64,000 bases of DNA from Phallus indusiatus (GCA_027605045.1 JAQFWX010000003.1:2046001-2110000), one strand, 5' to 3'; positions 1 to 9,747 are shown, counted from the first letter of the stretch. A program made the numbers and translations. The notes: generated from the sequence alone by a model not told the origin.

Positions 1-1
1 A

Positions 2-2911
2 GCAGAGCCTGCACGAGCACGCTCTGACAAAGGAAAAAGCAGAGCGGTAGACCCGCCTGCACCAGGTACGGGATCTACTCGTCCTAGACCAGCAGGGCCG
101 ACGAGTCGCCTTGCCTATCAATTCACAAACCCAGCCCCACAAGCTAGGTTTGCTACACCGACGGGACCGACATATGCCAGTCCGTCACCAGCGACAGCTG
201 GTAATTCCCAATCCCCTGAGCCTGCACCAACAGGCACCAGACAACGTTCCCAGAACGTTACCCCAGGACCGAGTACGCGTCCTGATAGACCTCCTACTCA
301 AGGAGCTACAGCATATACAGCTCCTAGAAACCCCGGCCCCGAAATAGAGGCTGGCAGAGAAACAGTGAGACGAATGCACCGTTTCACAAGACAACCGCCT
401 CACGAGTCTGACGCGGTTGGTGACTATATCGATACCGAGATAGCCACGCGACTGGTGAACCAGTCGCGAAATGGAGCACCCCCACGAGAGGATGCTGAAG
501 TGGTCGCCCAAGCTGCCCTCGAATACCAGAGGATAGCAAGGCTACTCTCCGACAGAGCAATCCGTACGCATGCACGGGCTGTGGAGACGGCCACTAACGC
601 GCTCGAGGAAGCTGTAGCAGGCTCTCTCGAGACTGACACTCCCAACGAGCAGCAAATGCGGATCATCCAAGATAGGATCCGCATCGCGAGGGACGCGCGT
701 ATGAACGCGGTCCGCCATGCTCGTGTGCTTGAAGGTGGCTATAATGCCATCACTGGCGATAGGATCCCATCGCCAGACCCAGCCACAAGCTCAAGTCGTC
801 CAGACGACAGAGCACCACCGCCTGGCAGACAACTGCCAAGGCAAAGTGCCGAGCCCAATGGGCAGAGGCAAGCATCTGCTAACCCAGCAGAAGCACCACG
901 TATCGATCCATATGATGGATACGCTCGTCGACCACAGTATGGCGAGGATCTCCGCGCCACACCGTTCGATGAGGAACGTGTTGAAAGGTTTGACCCTTTC
1001 AACGACGACGCCCCAGTACTTGAGGGCGTCATAGCCATGGTTCAAGAAGCCCTGATTGCAAACAGGGATATGATGCCAGGCAACTCGCCCCTTGCGAAAG
1101 CAGGAGCGAAGATAGGGCTCCCGCCCACATATAGCGGCTCGTCCAGAGCCGAGGACTTCGACAACTTTGTGTCGGGTCTGTTACGCTGGCTACGCGTAAA
1201 CCACCTGCTTGGAGAAGTCAGCCAAGCAGAGCAACTCTCCTTTCTAGGCATGCGCCTAGAAGGATTGGCACAAGAGTGGTTCACCCAGAACGTGGAACGA
1301 GGTACTCGTCCCATGCATGAGTGGACCCTAGTCCCCGCTTTACGGAGACTACACGAACGATTCCTCCCACCCCACTCGAGAAGTGAGGTGGCGATCCAGT
1401 TCGAACGCGAACGGCAAGGATCGCACTCTGTACACGAATACATGAGTGCGTTACTCACGCTAGCCAACAGACTAGCGCACCCTCCTGATGATTATACATT
1501 CAGGAGGAGGTTCCTTGATGGGCTGAACCACAGCCTCGCCGCTGAAGTAGCATTCAGAGGCGGTAGTCCTGAGCAGATGTCTGCTAAGGAACTTCTTGCA
1601 CTCGCCATCCAAGTAGAGGAGGCGTTCAAGAAGCGGAGGTCGATAACAGCCTCCCAAGGAAGCACTACCCGTCCAACGGGTAGTAGTGGCAGTAGTGGTA
1701 GTGGCAGCAGCAGCAGCCACACCAACTTGGCCAGACAAGCGCATTCAAACAATATGCGCTTGAACCAGAGGAACCAAGGTCCCTCTGCGCGTCCTCATGA
1801 GACGCGAACTAATGGCAATTCCCCATTGGGGAATCGCCCCTCGAGCTCATCAAGCTCGAGAAATCATAACTCGCAGCCCGCTAGGACTGCCCCAACTAGT
1901 ACGAACAATCGCACTAGCACTACCCCTCCCACGTGTTTCAACTGTGGGCAGGTGGGACATTACAGAAATGCGTGCCCCAGACTGAGACAGGTACGAGCCA
2001 ATGTGGGTCGTATCGAAGAGGTTGAAGAGACCTCTGGCGAGACATCGAACGATGCCCCGCAGGAGAACGTGGAAGACCCCACAGCTGAACAAGCTGTGGA
2101 GGAAGAGGTGGCCCAAGACGAGCCCACCAACGACCCCGTCGAGGACGACGAGGGCATCCAATACCAATGGGACGATGATGACAATGGTCCCAGTGTATAC
2201 ATGCTCCTCACAATTGGTGACGAGTATGAGGAGCGCAGACTGCACTTCGCGGTCCACAAGTCATCGCCATTGGATGACAATGAGTCCTCGCTCGCTACGA
2301 GCAAGGAACCACTCTATGACCATACGGCTAGAGTGAGCTCTCGTGCCCCAACACGAGACAGAAACGCATCGAGACCCATTGAGGGTTTCTGGCCAGTCAA
2401 TGGCCAATTGGCCCACTGCCTAGTCGACAGTGGATGCCAGGGGATGATCATGTCCCCTCATTTCTCTCTTGCCACCGGGGCAAGAACCTTCAAGCTCGAC
2501 AAACCTGTCGTGCTGCAGCTGGCCGTTAAGGGCAGCAAGTCTTCCATCCAGTATGGAACGTACACCCGAATCCAATTCGGAGGTATCGATGTCCAAGAGT
2601 ACTTTGACATCGTCAACATCGATCACTATGATGTGATCATTGGCGTCCCATTCCTGAGACGCTACAACATCTGCCTGGATTTCAGCAGAGGTACAATCAC
2701 CCGCGACGGCGAGGTGATTGACACCAATCACCATGTGATTGGACACGCTCCTGAAACAGGAGCGATGGTGCTAGCCAGCACCCAACATTCCAGCTCCTCC
2801 GTCCCTGAGATGACGGAAGAGAATATCCCAGCACTCATCGAGTACTGGAAGAACAAGTACAGTGACCTGTTCGGTCCTGTCCCTTCCCGACTTCCCCATT
2901 TCGGGAAGTGA
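2..2911 (+). CDS. gag: Gypsy-A gag-protease polyprotein (5' partial, 3' frameshifted)
   Basis: The frame is open from base 2, so the start codon lies outside the window; the intact start in other copies encodes MAPTTRSQSAP. Counting from base 2, a Pro/Ser/Arg-rich N-terminal region leads to a retrotransposon gag (capsid) domain at about residues 360-520. A Ser/Gly-rich linker and a CCHC zinc knuckle (CFNCGQVGHYRNACP, bases about 1934-1980) follow. The aspartic protease has its active site at LVDSGCQG (about 2420-2445). The frame ends early just after the protease because one base is missing in the C run near 2896. Copy 2 continues through this point into RT, so the ancestral product was probably one gag-pol polyprotein. 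Capsid assembly, RNA packaging and polyprotein cleavage are the expected roles. Confidence 0.9.
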   Translation, partial: AEPARARSDKGKSRAVDPPAPGTGSTRPRPAGPTSRLAYQFTNPAPQARFATPTGPTYASPSPATAGNSQSPEPAPTGTRQRSQNVTPGPSTRPDRPPTQGATAYTAPRNPGPEIEAGRETVRRMHRFTRQPPHESDAVGDYIDTEIATRLVNQSRNGAPPREDAEVVAQAALEYQRIARLLSDRAIRTHARAVETATNALEEAVAGSLETDTPNEQQMRIIQDRIRIARDARMNAVRHARVLEGGYNAITGDRIPSPDPATSSSRPDDRAPPPGRQLPRQSAEPNGQRQASANPAEAPRIDPYDGYARRPQYGEDLRATPFDEERVERFDPFNDDAPVLEGVIAMVQEALIANRDMMPGNSPLAKAGAKIGLPPTYSGSSRAEDFDNFVSGLLRWLRVNHLLGEVSQAEQLSFLGMRLEGLAQEWFTQNVERGTRPMHEWTLVPALRRLHERFLPPHSRSEVAIQFERERQGSHSVHEYMSALLTLANRLAHPPDDYTFRRRFLDGLNHSLAAEVAFRGGSPEQMSAKELLALAIQVEEAFKKRRSITASQGSTTRPTGSSGSSGSGSSSSHTNLARQAHSNNMRLNQRNQGPSARPHETRTNGNSPLGNRPSSSSSSRNHNSQPARTAPTSTNNRTSTTPPTCFNCGQVGHYRNACPRLRQVRANVGRIEEVEETSGETSNDAPQENVEDPTAEQAVEEEVAQDEPTNDPVEDDEGIQYQWDDDDNGPSVYMLLTIGDEYEERRLHFAVHKSSPLDDNESSLATSKEPLYDHTARVSSRAPTRDRNASRPIEGFWPVNGQLAHCLVDSGCQGMIMSPHFSLATGARTFKLDKPVVLQLAVKGSKSSIQYGTYTRIQFGGIDVQEYFDIVNIDHYDVIIGVPFLRRYNICLDFSRGTITRDGEVIDTNHHVIGHAPETGAMVLASTQHSSSSVPEMTEENIPALIEYWKNKYSDLFGPVPSRLPHFGK

Positions 2912-5900
2912 ATCACCAGATTCCTCTTATTGAGCCCAATAAGAAGATCCGGTACCACCTTCCCAGGTGTCCGGATGCGCTCAAAGCGCTACTCGCTGAA
3001 AAGATTCAGCGATACGTAGCTGCAGGCTGGTGGGAACCAACTGTAGCTACACAGGCAATCCCTATGCTTTGCCTGCAGAAACGAGCCGTAGTCCTAGCAC
3101 TACGGACCGTGTTCGATCTGCGCCTGCAGAACGAAAACACAGAGAAGGACGTAACGCCCTTCCCTGACCAGGAAACCATCCGCCAGAACGTGGCGAGACA
3201 CAAATACAGATCAAAAATTGATCTGACTGAGGCGTACGAGCAAGTACGCATAGTCCCAGAGGACGTCCACAAGACGACCTTTGCCACCATCTATGGCACT
3301 TTCAAGAGCCATGTCATGCAGCAAGGAGACTGTAATGCCCCATCGACGTTTCAACGTCTGATGACTCACATATTTAGGGACTGCATCGGTCGTTCGACGG
3401 ATGCATACATAGACGACGTGTTCGTCTATTCAAACACAATAGATCTGCATCAGCAGCATCTAGAGAATGCCTTCTCGCGTCTGCGAGAAGCACAACTTTA
3501 CCTAAGTAGTCGTAAAGTTGATTTGTACTCTAAGCGACTGGAGTGCTTAGGCCACATCATCGACGATGATGGCATCCATCCCGATCACGAGAAGATGGAC
3601 AAAATACGTGAGTGGAGAACTCCACGCACGTATAACGATGTCCAGAAATTTCTGGGCCTCGTACAATACGTTGCGGCATACCTACCAGGGGTAGCCGCAT
3701 ACACTACACCACTATCAGGGTGTACGTACAACAACAGACCGTTCGTATGGACGCCGTTGTTGAACAAGTGCTTTGATTCAATCAAAGCACTCACGCGAAA
3801 GGCTCCTATCTTGAAGCCTATTAACGTGGACGACCCAGATCCAATTTGGGTCGTAACCGACGGCTCTAAATGTGGCGTCGGTGCCTATTATGGGCAAGGG
3901 CCTACATGGCAAACGTGTAGGCCAGCAGGGTTTCTCTCGAAGAAGTTCACCCCTGCTCAATACAACTACCGCACCCATGAGCATGAGCTCATCGCGGTAC
4001 TTGAAGCCTTCCTCAAGTGGGAAGACAAACTACTAGGGCGTAGATTCACCCTAGTAACGGACAACGAGGCCATGGTCCACTTCAAGACCCAGCCTCGCAT
4101 GTCACCGCGTCAAGCACGGTGGTATGAATACCTGTCTCGTTTTGACTACGAGACGATTCATGTAAAGGGCGTCACTAACAATGTCGCCGATGGCCTCTCT
4201 CGTTATTACGAAGAGGACACTCCGGATGAGGTTCACCCTCCGGAGGTATACGTCAATGCTGACGTTAGACTTGATCCCGAAGGGGATCATCTTCCCATCG
4301 AAAGAAGGGATGAAGTGAGAGTGAACGTTATTACACGTTCACGAGTACGAGAGGAACCTCGAGTTGAAGGTCCCTCAAATACTACACCTTCTGATATTAC
4401 AGAAGCGCAATCCGATGAGGATATACTTGCTCTAAGTGCAGAGCAAGACAGCAAGCTTCTTAAAGCCAAAATTGAGGGCTTTGCTGAATTCACCTCGCTG
4501 ATACAGCAAGGTTATCACAAGGACCCAGTATTTAAGCTGGTTCTTGCCAACCCGAACGCTCACAAGGCGTTTGGAATTAAAAATCAACTGATCTTTACCA
4601 AGAATCAGTTCCTCCGCGATGTATTATGCGTCCCCCATAACGCATTTTACAAGGGGAGGAGGATCACTGAGATTATAATCAGTGAGGCCCACCAAATTGT
4701 TGGGCACTTCGGACGTTACAAAACGTCTCAGTACGTTAGACAAGCGTACTGGTGGAAATCGATGATTGAAGACATCGATACGTTCTGCAGATCCTGCGGA
4801 ACGTGCCAGACCAATAAAGGGGAGAATAATCACCCCAGTGGTCTGTTAAAACAACTCCCGATTCCCAATAGACCTTGGGAATCGATTGGAATGGACTTCG
4901 TCGGTCCATTACCCGTTTCAAACGGCCACGACTTCCTATTCGTCGTGATTGACAGACTGACCTCTATGGTTCGTCTGATGCCAACCACCACCAAGCTGAC
5001 CGCCAAGGGCACAGCCTGGTTATACCTCAGTGAAGTCGTAAGACTCCACGGTGTCCCTGACTCAATCGTGAGTGACAGGGATGCACGATTCACTGCCAAG
5101 TTCTGGCAGGAACTGCAACGCCTAATGGGGACACGATTGCTCATGTCCACGGCGTTCCATCCGCAAACGGATGGATCTACCGAGCGAGCCAATCGCTCGA
5201 TTGGCCAAATACTTCGTTCCGTGATACAGAACGATCAAAAAGATTGGGCCGAAAGGATCCCAATGGTGGAGTTTGCTATTAATAGCAGCACCAGCGAAAC
5301 CACTGGTTTCGCGCCGTTTGAACTCAATTACGGCTATCTTCCCAGTTTGGGAAGGAAAATTGAGACGAACACCAAATTCAAAGGTGTTCAACACTTTGCT
5401 CAACAGGCAAAGTGGAATCTCATGATAGCGCATGACGCTATCATAGCCAGTCGCGTTAAACAGGCTCACTACGCGAACAACTCACGGCGCGATGCACCGG
5501 AGTATAAAGAGGGTGACCTCGTCTATCTGTCGACGAGGAACCTCAACCTCCCCAAGGGGAGAGTTAAGAAGTTGATCCCGCGTTATGTGGGACCATACAA
5601 AATATTGTCCGCTAAAGACAATATCACAGTGAAACTTGAGCTCTCTGAGGAGCTCAAGCAACGTCGCATAAATCCCGTATTTCACGTGGATTTGATTAAA
5701 CCTCACATCGCTAATGACGACGAGAGGTTTCCACGCCGCGATACACTCACGGCGTATGATTTTGGACAGCCAGACGATGCTGAATGGCACGTCGAGGAAC
5801 TCCTAGCTCATCGCTGGAGTGGAACTCGCGAGAAAGATCTCGAGTTCCTAGTCCAGTGGACCCTTGGGGATACCACTTGGGAACCTTACAGTAACTGTAA

Positions 5901-6033
5901 GGACTTGCAAGCTCTAGACGAGTACTTGCAATTACGAGGCGTAAACGAGCCTCGGCAGCTGCCACGACTATCCAATCACGGAGAGTCGCGGACCAGCAAC
6001 AAGCGCCCAGATCCCACTCGGGGATCTGCTTGA
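2908..6033 (+). CDS. pol: Gypsy-A pol: RT, RNase H, integrase, chromodomain
   Basis: The open frame encodes about 1041 residues. RT has the catalytic box YIDD at residues 167-170, next to the palm strand SKIDLTEAYEQV. RNase H begins at TDGSKCGVGAYY (about 317) and keeps its D-E-D residues. The integrase zinc finger shows H-H-C-C spacing (HQIVGH from 595, then CRSCGTC). The catalytic core has D663, D723 and E759, the D-D-35-E spacing expected. A C-terminal chromodomain (EWHVEELLAHRW to WEPYSNCKDL, about 964-1015) places the element among the chromoviruses, whose integrases target chromatin. The listed start is only where the frame opens; translation would come from gag through the lost frame. 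All catalytic residues look intact. Confidence 0.93.
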   Translation: MNHQIPLIEPNKKIRYHLPRCPDALKALLAEKIQRYVAAGWWEPTVATQAIPMLCLQKRAVVLALRTVFDLRLQNENTEKDVTPFPDQETIRQNVARHKYRSKIDLTEAYEQVRIVPEDVHKTTFATIYGTFKSHVMQQGDCNAPSTFQRLMTHIFRDCIGRSTDAYIDDVFVYSNTIDLHQQHLENAFSRLREAQLYLSSRKVDLYSKRLECLGHIIDDDGIHPDHEKMDKIREWRTPRTYNDVQKFLGLVQYVAAYLPGVAAYTTPLSGCTYNNRPFVWTPLLNKCFDSIKALTRKAPILKPINVDDPDPIWVVTDGSKCGVGAYYGQGPTWQTCRPAGFLSKKFTPAQYNYRTHEHELIAVLEAFLKWEDKLLGRRFTLVTDNEAMVHFKTQPRMSPRQARWYEYLSRFDYETIHVKGVTNNVADGLSRYYEEDTPDEVHPPEVYVNADVRLDPEGDHLPIERRDEVRVNVITRSRVREEPRVEGPSNTTPSDITEAQSDEDILALSAEQDSKLLKAKIEGFAEFTSLIQQGYHKDPVFKLVLANPNAHKAFGIKNQLIFTKNQFLRDVLCVPHNAFYKGRRITEIIISEAHQIVGHFGRYKTSQYVRQAYWWKSMIEDIDTFCRSCGTCQTNKGENNHPSGLLKQLPIPNRPWESIGMDFVGPLPVSNGHDFLFVVIDRLTSMVRLMPTTTKLTAKGTAWLYLSEVVRLHGVPDSIVSDRDARFTAKFWQELQRLMGTRLLMSTAFHPQTDGSTERANRSIGQILRSVIQNDQKDWAERIPMVEFAINSSTSETTGFAPFELNYGYLPSLGRKIETNTKFKGVQHFAQQAKWNLMIAHDAIIASRVKQAHYANNSRRDAPEYKEGDLVYLSTRNLNLPKGRVKKLIPRYVGPYKILSAKDNITVKLELSEELKQRRINPVFHVDLIKPHIANDDERFPRRDTLTAYDFGQPDDAEWHVEELLAHRWSGTREKDLEFLVQWTLGDTTWEPYSNCKDLQALDEYLQLRGVNEPRQLPRLSNHGESRTSNKRPDPTRGSA

Positions 6034-6118
6034 AGATCCCACCCACAGGGATCCACTGGCACTTCACTGCTACGCGGTGAGGTAATTTTCACTTGGGCGC
6101 TCCATGAGGCCGCCCAAG

Positions 6119-6125
6119 TATATAA
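6119..6125 (+). promoter_or_regulatory. Putative TATA box for the third ORF of Gypsy-A
   Basis: TATATAA lies 41 bases before the ATG at 6166. It follows a hairpin with stem CTTGGGCG/CGCCCAAG and precedes a CT-rich stretch (tcttttctccctcaacaccc) like fungal transcription starts. The same arrangement occurs in copy 2 near 47857-47863. This suggests that the third ORF is transcribed separately from gag-pol. Confidence 0.5.
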
Positions 6126-6165
6126 CCCAAAGTCCGTTCACGGTCTTTTCTCCCTCAACACCCCC

Positions 6166-6288
6166 ATGCCTGACAGCAAGGGAAAGCAACGCGAACGATC
6201 ACGCTCGCGGTCGCCTACGCCGCAACCTGTTAGTAGGTTCAAAAAGCAGAGGCTCAACTGGCCCTGCAAAGGTCCGAATGGACCTTAG
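6166..6288 (+). CDS. Short leader ORF of the Gypsy-A third gene
   Basis: This 40-codon ORF starts with the first ATG after the TATA box. It is basic and Arg/Ser-rich (MPDSKGKQRERSRSRSP) and ends at TAG beside a hairpin with stem AAGGTCC/GGACCTT. The next ORF starts 5 bases later in another frame. Removing 3n+2 bases (for example the 17 bases from GTCC to TTAG) would fuse the two, but that is too short for a normal intron. The leader is the same in copy 2. It could be an upstream exon, a frameshifted N terminus or a leader peptide. Confidence 0.45.
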   Translation: MPDSKGKQRERSRSRSPTPQPVSRFKKQRLNWPCKGPNGP

Positions 6289-6293
6289 ACGCG

Positions 6294-7922
6294 ATGGACG
6301 GATGCATATCCGTCTATCATAACAATGATAGTTGCACTGCGTGCAACGACTTTGCCAGTCACCTGGCAGGCCCCGCTGGCAGCGGGGCAATCATCCTTGA
6401 CCATGATATGGTCAAGCAGGCCGTCTACAAGGCCTTTCCCTTCATAAGGAGGGAGTACTATCATCTAGACGAACGTCTAGAAGAAGCTGAAAAGGACGTC
6501 AAATCCTTGACAGACCACCTCGACGATGCGAATCGTCGTATCTGCGAGCTGAAAGCTCGCATTGCTGAACTTGAACGTTCAGCGTCGACGGCAGGCCCGT
6601 CGACTACCCCATCGACCTCCAAAAAGCGGTCGAGAGACCAGGCCGATAAAGCGCCTGAACCATCCCAGGCAGCCCCTTTGCCTGATATTTTCAACGACAT
6701 GTCGTCTGACGACGACATGGAAGACATAGTCGATGATAACGACTATGATGACGACGCCTCCATCGCGTCGTCCACCAAACGCAAACCTCAGCGTACCTAC
6801 GCTGATGCAACCAAGGCATCGGGCTCTCGCGATGCTGCCCCGGTTTCTCCAAGGAAACCCTCTGGTCCGTATCCACGGACCAAGCCAGGATGGGACTCCA
6901 ACCGGGACCCATGGCCCTTCTTCGTCAAGGGCTTCGACCCCACTGTTAGTGGGGATCACTCTCTGGTGCCTGGCACCCCCAATCCTACTGCATGGTATAA
7001 CACCTGCAGCCTCGACGAACCATTGTTCGTCGAGATTGGAACCCGGGTTTGGACCGACCCCCCGGTGTTCACGTACCCCGATGACAGGGGGGTTCACATG
7101 CGTATTTCATACGCATGGACTCGCTGGCGCAGATCCATGAAGGAGCGTCGCCTGGCGAGAAAGACCGCCAAGCTTGAAGCTATGGAGGCTGCCGCCAACC
7201 GTCCATCGGTGGTGTCTATCTCGGGAGAACTCATACACCCCGAGATCAAGTATTTAATCAATACTTGGAATGCGGACCCTAACCAGGTCCCTCCTTACAT
7301 CCGACTAATGTCGGATGGATCATTAAACCCTCAAGATGTTGAGGTGTTCGCATGGCTCAAACGAGTCACACGTACTCGTGAAGTACGTGCCAAGTTCCTC
7401 GAGAAGGCGGCTGAGTGCCTCCTCGACCCCGCACTTACTGTGTGGGAAGAAGTTCTCGGTGGTAAGGGTAATTCCTCCACCCACCTGCCTTCCACGCTTA
7501 TGGAAGGCTACACTCGTTCCTTCGAGTGCAAATCCCCCTCCTCCATTACCATAGAGGAGGTGATTCGCTCCATGCATGCCAATGGAGCGACGACAAGACG
7601 CGTCACTGAGGTGATCGCGCCCCTTCTCCAACGATACGCCAATGGAGAAGATGTCAATCGCATCGCGCATGACTATCGCGTGCGCCGTGGACTGGATCGT
7701 CCAACAAAAAAGGCGCGTACGACTCAGTCGTCCGCCCCCGCCGTCCATGCGTCGGTTTCACCTGCCAGCATCGTGGCAGGCCAGCCTAACAAGGTCTACT
7801 CCCCGTCCGTCCCAATTCAGATGACGGACGAGGAATTGTTAAGGCCCCCTGAGGACCTTGACGCGCCGCATCCGAGTGCCTCGGAGAGCATGGAGATTGA
7901 CTACAGCAATCCCTCTGACTGA
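6294..7922 (+). CDS. Gypsy-A third ORF: coiled-coil/acidic protein of unknown function
   Basis: This 542-residue protein lies between pol and the 3' LTR, where envelope genes sit in some retroelements. I see no signal peptide or transmembrane segment, so an envelope role is unlikely. A Cys/His-containing N terminus (CISVYHNNDSCTACNDFASH) may bind metal. A heptad-like coiled coil covers about residues 45-100, and an acidic patch rich in DDD/DDND lies at about 140-156. A basic Pro-rich linker follows, then a conserved-looking globular part with tryptophans (about 195-420) and a basic tail with KKAR. Copy 2 has the same protein broken by two single-base losses and a solo LTR. I do not recognise the family. 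A chromatin or RNA-associated accessory protein is only a guess. Confidence 0.8.
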   Translation: MDGCISVYHNNDSCTACNDFASHLAGPAGSGAIILDHDMVKQAVYKAFPFIRREYYHLDERLEEAEKDVKSLTDHLDDANRRICELKARIAELERSASTAGPSTTPSTSKKRSRDQADKAPEPSQAAPLPDIFNDMSSDDDMEDIVDDNDYDDDASIASSTKRKPQRTYADATKASGSRDAAPVSPRKPSGPYPRTKPGWDSNRDPWPFFVKGFDPTVSGDHSLVPGTPNPTAWYNTCSLDEPLFVEIGTRVWTDPPVFTYPDDRGVHMRISYAWTRWRRSMKERRLARKTAKLEAMEAAANRPSVVSISGELIHPEIKYLINTWNADPNQVPPYIRLMSDGSLNPQDVEVFAWLKRVTRTREVRAKFLEKAAECLLDPALTVWEEVLGGKGNSSTHLPSTLMEGYTRSFECKSPSSITIEEVIRSMHANGATTRRVTEVIAPLLQRYANGEDVNRIAHDYRVRRGLDRPTKKARTTQSSAPAVHASVSPASIVAGQPNKVYSPSVPIQMTDEELLRPPEDLDAPHPSASESMEIDYSNPSD

Positions 7923-7984
7923 TTACAGTCAGACGCCTCCTCTTCGCGATCCCATGACTTGGAGTCCAAGTCACAAGGGGAGGA

Positions 7985-8304
7985 TGTAACGGATCCACCG
8001 TATGCGGTGGATTGAGTATATGCCACTTGGGCATATGCAGAGGGCGAAGCCCTCTGCAGTAATTACTATTAGTACTTCTAATAATAGAGGCGCTTAACGC
8101 CTCTGGCTCGCCGTGACGCGGCGAGCCATTATGTAATAACTGTACATTAGTAGTAGTTACGCGCGTGCTGATTCAGCACGCGCATTTTGTTTTTACACCA
8201 TAATAATACAGCACCCTTGGTCTGTTATATTGGTGTGAGGACTACAGCGTGATAAAACTTGTGTACCGTACGCGGTACACTATAAAAAGTAACGAAGCGT
8301 TACA
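7985..8304 (+). repeat. Gypsy-A 3' LTR (copy 1), made of consecutive hairpins
   Basis: It runs from TGTAACGG to CGTTACA, 320 bp, after a purine tract. It contains perfect palindromes in series: 7993-8012 (8-bp stem), 8037-8057 (9), 8105-8127 (9), 8161-8183 (10) and 8261-8280 (8). The LTR ends themselves form an inverted repeat (TGTAACG/CGTTACA). Confidence 0.95.
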
Positions 8305-8710
8305 CACTATGGTGCACTAGTATAGAGGATAAGGCAGATTCCTCTTTACAAGAGAAATCAGCCCCTATTTATACACTTTGGGGCTGCTACAAATAAAGCA
8401 AAATATTAGTAATTAAAAGATAAGGAATTACTTAGAAAGGAAATTAATTAGTAAAGGTGGAGTAGTAAAAATTATAGTGAAACATTATTAGTGAGACAGA
8501 AAAATAAAAGTACCTGGAACTGAGTCATATGACTGTTCCTAGAAAATAAACAAATAGAGATACACAAATACAAGCAAGAGCTCAAAAAAGAATAGTAAAA
8601 AACTGACATAATGTGGGCTTTTGTTGTTTATATGCTGTTTTTGGATTTAGTGGCTGTGCCTTTTGACTTGTTTTTGCTGAGCTGGGTAAAAGTGCCCTAG
8701 ATACATGACA
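8305..8710 (-). repeat. Fragment of an unidentified LTR-like element
   Basis: This AT-rich sequence lies between the copy 1 LTR and the broken gag of copy 3. On the minus strand it starts TGTCATGTATC exactly where gag homology stops, as an LTR inserted into gag would. The other end is hidden because copy 1 seems to have inserted into it. No coding potential seen. Confidence 0.45.
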
Positions 8711-9747
8711 GAGCCTGCTACAGCTTCCTCGAGTGCGTTAGTGGCCGCCTCCACAGCCCGTGCATGTGTACGGATTGCTCTGTCGGAGAGTAGCCCTGCT
8801 ATCCTCTGGTATTCGAGGGCAGCTTGAGCGACCACTTCAGCATCCTCTCGTGGGGGTGCTCCATTTCGCGACTGGTTCACCAGTCGCGTGGCTATTTCGG
8901 TGTCGATATAGTCACCAACCGCGTCAGACTCGTGAGGCAGTCTTCTTGTGAAACGGTACATCCGTCTCACTGTTTCTCTGCCAGCCTCTATCTCGGGGCC
9001 GGGATTCCTAGGAGCTGTATATGCTGTAGCTCCTTGGGTAGGAGGTCTAACAGGACGCGTACTCAGTCCTGGGGTAGCGTTCTGGGAACGTTGCCTGGTG
9101 CCTGTTGGTGCAGGCTCAGGGGATTGGGAATTGCCAGCTGTTGCTGGTGACGGACTGGCGTATGTCGGTCCCGTCGGTGTAACAAACCTAGCTTGTGGGG
9201 CTGGGTTTGTGAATTGATATGCAAGGCGACTCGTCGGCCCTGCTGGTCTAGGACGAGTAGATCCCGTACCTGGTGCAGGCGGATCTACCACTCTGTTTTT
9301 TCCTTTGTCAGAGCGTGCTCGTGCAGGCTCTGCTTCAGGAGACAAGTCTGTCGTCCTGACCTGGTCCCTGTCAGTGCCCGTGGTAACAGGCTCTGGCTCG
9401 GGGTTTTCAACTCCTGCGTTGACGTTCTCGATTAATCGAGCTAGTCTCTGCAGTTCTGACGGGGACATATTCCCGTTCCTCACGCCATCGAGCAACGATG
9501 CGTGAACAGCGTTCATGGCCTCATCCCTTCGGATGGACCTGTCGCTCCTAACGCTAAGTCTGGAGCGACCAGATGCTACGGACTTTACGTCCTCATCTTC
9601 TTCATCAGCAAGTTGGGGCTGATGGTCCATCGTCTGCGACGCAGGACGAGTGGGATTTTCAGTTTGCACTGGCCCGGGTGGGTCAGGCTGATTGGAATCA
9701 GGTGTACCACAATCTGGTGCACTCTGACTCCTGGTAGTAGGAGCCAT
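8711..9747 (-). pseudogene. gag: Gypsy-A gag, 3' truncated
   Basis: It starts at ATG 9747 (MAPTTRSQSAPDCG) and is collinear with copy 2 gag until residue ~346 (EEAVAGS). There it runs into the foreign sequence at 8710. It lacks the capsid core, zinc knuckle and protease. Compared with copy 2 it lacks 23 residues after QTENP (69 bp). Confidence 0.85.

Larger units (their letters stand above)
1..8304 (+). mobile_element. Gypsy-A copy 1 (Ty3/gypsy chromovirus), 5' end outside window
   Basis: The order is gag-protease, RT-RNase H-integrase-chromodomain, a third ORF and a 3' LTR. A purine tract (7974-7984) precedes the LTR. The 5' LTR and the first part of gag lie left of the window. It is nearly identical to the complete copy at 45411-55223. 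Its gag and pol are split by one missing base near 2896, where copy 2 reads through. The whole element is dense in short perfect inverted repeats. Confidence 0.95.

Noticed and set aside
6270..6294. A 17-nt GT..AG intron joining leader and main third ORF
   Set aside because: It would restore the frame but is far below known intron lengths; kept only as an open question.
6294..7922. Third ORF of Gypsy-A as an envelope gene
   Set aside because: It has no signal peptide, no transmembrane helix and no cleavage site; it is coiled-coil, acidic and basic, so only its position is env-like.
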